A stretch of DNA of 64,000 bases from a bacterium (lineage in GTDB: Bacteria; Hinthialibacterota; Hinthialibacteria; Hinthialibacterales; Hinthialibacteraceae), in assembly GCA_016125385.1 (NCBI GenBank), contig WGLV01000051.1, forward strand, positions 1 through 64,000, given 5' to 3'. Positions 62,340 to 64,000 of the stretch are shown here, in pieces. A program made the translations under genes and the position numbers. Each line of letters starts with the position of its first letter. The first letter of the stretch is position 1. The notes under the pieces were generated by a model. That model ran no database searches and was not told the origin of the DNA. It was given only the letters and a program-made list of their open reading frames with translations.

Positions 62340-63380
62340 TCAACAAATACGGGGAAGCTGTTCGCCGGAGAGGCGGTCGAGCACGCGCTCGACGCCCAGA
62401 ACACCCCGCAGAACCACCGGCGCGGCGGCGGACATCTCCACCCGGCCCACTCGCGCCGCGCCTCGCGCCTGTTCACACGCCCGCAAAACATCCAGCGCAC
62501 GATCGGCGTCTTTTTCCGCGATGAAGGCGGCGAAGCGCCCTTCGTTGGCCATATACAACGGATCGAAGCCCATCAGCTCGCAAGCGCCCATGACTTCATC
62601 GCGAACCGGGATGCAATCTTCATCAAGCCGCACTGTGACGCGCGCGTCCTCGGCGATCTCATTCATCGCGGATACCAACCCGCCGCGAGTCAGATCGCGC
62701 AGGCAGTGTACCTCGACGCCCGCCTCGAACAGCGCCGCGACCGCTTCGTGAACCGGGGCCGAATCGCTCTCGATCGGGGTTGAAAATTCAAGCCCCTCTC
62801 GCACGGAGAGAATCGCGGCGCCGTGACGCCCCAGATCTCCGTTGACGATCACCGCGTCGCCGGGGCGCACCTCGCCGGGCGCGATCGTGAGGCCGTGTTC
62901 GATGACTCCGAGCCCCGCGGTGTTGATGAAGACGCCGTCGCCCTTGCCCTTGTCGACCACTTTGGTGTCGCCCGTTACGATCGAGACGCCGCAGCGGCGA
63001 GCCGCCTCGCTCATCGACTCAACCACGCGGCGCAGGACGCTCATCTCAAGACCTTCTTCGAGAATGTACCCCGCGCTGAGCGCAAACGGACGCGCGCCGC
63101 TCATGGCGAGATCGTTCACCGTGCCATGCACCGCCATTGAGCCGATGTCGCCTCCGGGAAAAAACAACGGCCGCACCACATAGGAATCGGTCGTAAACGC
63201 GATGCGCGTAGCGGGCAGATTGAACACCGCGCTGTCGTGACGCTGGTTAAGCGTGGGGTTATCGAAGGCGGGCCGAAAGATCGAATCAATCAGGCGCGCC
63301 ATCAGCGTTCCACCGCCGCCGTGCGCCAGCACCACGCGGTCATATTCATTTTTCGGGATGGGACAGGAGAAATCATTCAT
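62340..63380 (-). CDS. hypE: [NiFe] hydrogenase maturation protein HypE
   Basis: Start at the ATG at 63380 gives 346 residues. N-terminal [34 protein letters not shown] with the ATP-binding part, and [17 protein letters not shown] are the HypE signatures. The chain ends in Pro-Arg-Ile-Cys: the terminal Cys receives the carbamoyl group from HypF and is dehydrated to a thiocyanate that supplies the cyanide ligand. HypE and HypD form the complex that carries the Fe(CN)2CO group. The gene begins 5 nt after the stop of hypD. Confidence 0.97.
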   Translation of the reverse strand: MNDFSCPIPKNEYDRVVLAHGGGGTLMARLIDSIFRPAFDNPTLNQRHDSAVFNLPATRIAFTTDSYVVRPLFFPGGDIGSMAVHGTVNDLAMSGARPFALSAGYILEEGLEMSVLRRVVESMSEAARRCGVSIVTGDTKVVDKGKGDGVFINTAGLGVIEHGLTIAPGEVRPGDAVIVNGDLGRHGAAILSVREGLEFSTPIESDSAPVHEAVAALFEAGVEVHCLRDLTRGGLVSAMNEIAEDARVTVRLDEDCIPVRDEVMGACELMGFDPLYMANEGRFAAFIAEKDADRALDVLRACEQARGAARVGRVEMSAAAPVVLRGVLGVERVLDRLSGEQLPRIC

Positions 63381-63385
63381 GGTCG

Positions 63386-64000
63386 TCACCGTCCGGCATG
63401 TTCCAGGCGTCGATAGCGATAATAGGCCGCGCAGGCGCCCTCGGACGAAACCATCGGCGCGCCCAGCGGATGTTCGGGCGTGCAGCTTTTCGCGAACGCG
63501 GAGCATTGATGCGGCTCGCGCGCGCCCTGCAGAATCAGGCCGCTGATGCACTCGTCGGGTTCGGCGGATGACGCGTGATCGACCGCGCCGAACTTCGTCT
63601 CGGCATTATATTCGGCGTATTCGTCACGCAAGCGGAATCCACTCGCGGGAATCAGACCCAATCCACGCCAAAATTGATCGGACGGCTCAAACACGTCGGA
63701 GAGAATGCGCAGGGCGGCGGGGTTTCCTCCACGGCGGACGACCCGCGCGTAGGCGTTTTCGACTTCGGCGCGGCCTTCTTCCAACTGTTTGACGCACTGG
63801 TAAACGCCCTGCAGTACATCGACCGGCTCGAAACCCGTAACCACGATGGGGACATGGAATCGATCCGCGATGGGCGGGTATTCCTCAGTCCCCATCACCG
63901 CACAGACATGCCCCGCCGCCAGAAAGCCCTGCACGCGGCAATCGGGCGAAGCGAGCAGCGCCTCCATCGCGGGCGGTACGCGCATGTGCGAAACCAGCAT
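63386..64000 (-). CDS. hypD: [NiFe] hydrogenase maturation protein HypD (5' part beyond window)
   Basis: Only the C-terminal 204 residues are in the window; the frame is open through base 64000 and the N-terminal part with the first Cys motif lies outside. Clear HypD parts are [27 protein letters not shown], the iron-sulfur cluster region with cysteines at spacing 15 and 7 ([18 protein letters not shown]) and the end [19 protein letters not shown]. In place of the usual CxCG the first motif reads CISG, but the four presumed cluster ligands are kept. HypD holds the Fe(CN)2CO unit with HypC and HypE. hypC, hypF and others should follow to the right. Confidence 0.96.
   Translation of the reverse strand: MLVSHMRVPPAMEALLASPDCRVQGFLAAGHVCAVMGTEEYPPIADRFHVPIVVTGFEPVDVLQGVYQCVKQLEEGRAEVENAYARVVRRGGNPAALRILSDVFEPSDQFWRGLGLIPASGFRLRDEYAEYNAETKFGAVDHASSAEPDECISGLILQGAREPHQCSAFAKSCTPEHPLGAPMVSSEGACAAYYRYRRLEHAGR

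Overview
This is a 64 kb GC-rich bacterial chromosome window with high coding density on both strands and one tRNA. The gene content points to a member of the PVC superphylum or a neighbouring lineage (Planctomycetota, Lentisphaerota, Hydrogenedentota or similar). Pointers are a PSCyt1/DUF1549/DUF1553 multidomain protein next to a Tat-exported DUF1501 protein, a Tat-exported sulfatase, several Gfo/Idh/MocA oxidoreductases (one with a Tat signal), an exported GH141-like beta-helix protein, and a DUF4159-MoxR-DUF58-BatA-DUF4175 operon. It has flagellar genes and bacillithiol synthesis (BshA). A species cannot be named from the sequence alone.

Layout. 1-10.8 kb (minus): a six-gene operon, in transcription order TPR/gluzincin peptidase, DUF4159, MoxR ATPase, DUF58, BatA-like VWA membrane protein, DUF4175-like coiled-coil membrane protein. 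The last gene runs off the left edge through a 15-bp tandem repeat encoding Gln/Gly. 11.1-15.3 kb (plus): three Gfo/Idh/MocA oxidoreductases with a hemolysin III/PAQR membrane protein inserted. 15.3-16.6 kb (minus): a sugar-C-methyltransferase-like protein. 17.0-18.8 kb (plus): a DEAD-box RNA helicase with a DbpA-type RNA-binding domain. 18.8-24.8 kb (minus): FlbD, MotA, two consecutive MotB paralogues, a Maf/DUF115 motility glycosyltransferase-like protein and BshA. 25.0-26.6 kb (plus): MurJ flippase. 26.8-31.5 kb: GH141-like protein, a broken antitoxin-like gene, SRAP protein, a thioredoxin-fold protein and a PLC-like phosphodiesterase. 31.6-34.3 kb (minus): a secreted protein with two cadherin/Ig-like domains and a very long coiled coil. 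34.7-41.1 kb: sodium:solute symporter, DUF1501 and PSCyt1/DUF1549/DUF1553 proteins. 41.6-45 kb: poorly characterised genes in more A/T-rich surroundings. 45.2-52.4 kb: a degradation-type locus with a very large GH2-like protein whose acid/base Glu is replaced by Asn, an exported protein of unknown family, and a sulfatase. 52.6 kb: tRNA-Lys(UUU). 52.8-58.6 kb: NPCBM protein, cupin overlapping an orphan DNA methyltransferase, a small conserved protein, a tandem two-domain hemerythrin, and a UvrD/Rep helicase. 58.8-59.2 kb: a 195-bp direct repeat. 59.3-64 kb: APC permease, O-methyltransferase-like protein, a small membrane-anchored protein, then HypE and the 3' part of hypD ([NiFe] hydrogenase maturation) running off the right edge.

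The genes most worth follow-up as a possible undescribed system are the envelope operon at the left edge and the tandem motB arrangement. The GH2-like/unknown/sulfatase group and the cupin-methyltransferase overlap come next. I saw no CRISPR array, no intact transposase, no integrase and no rRNA.
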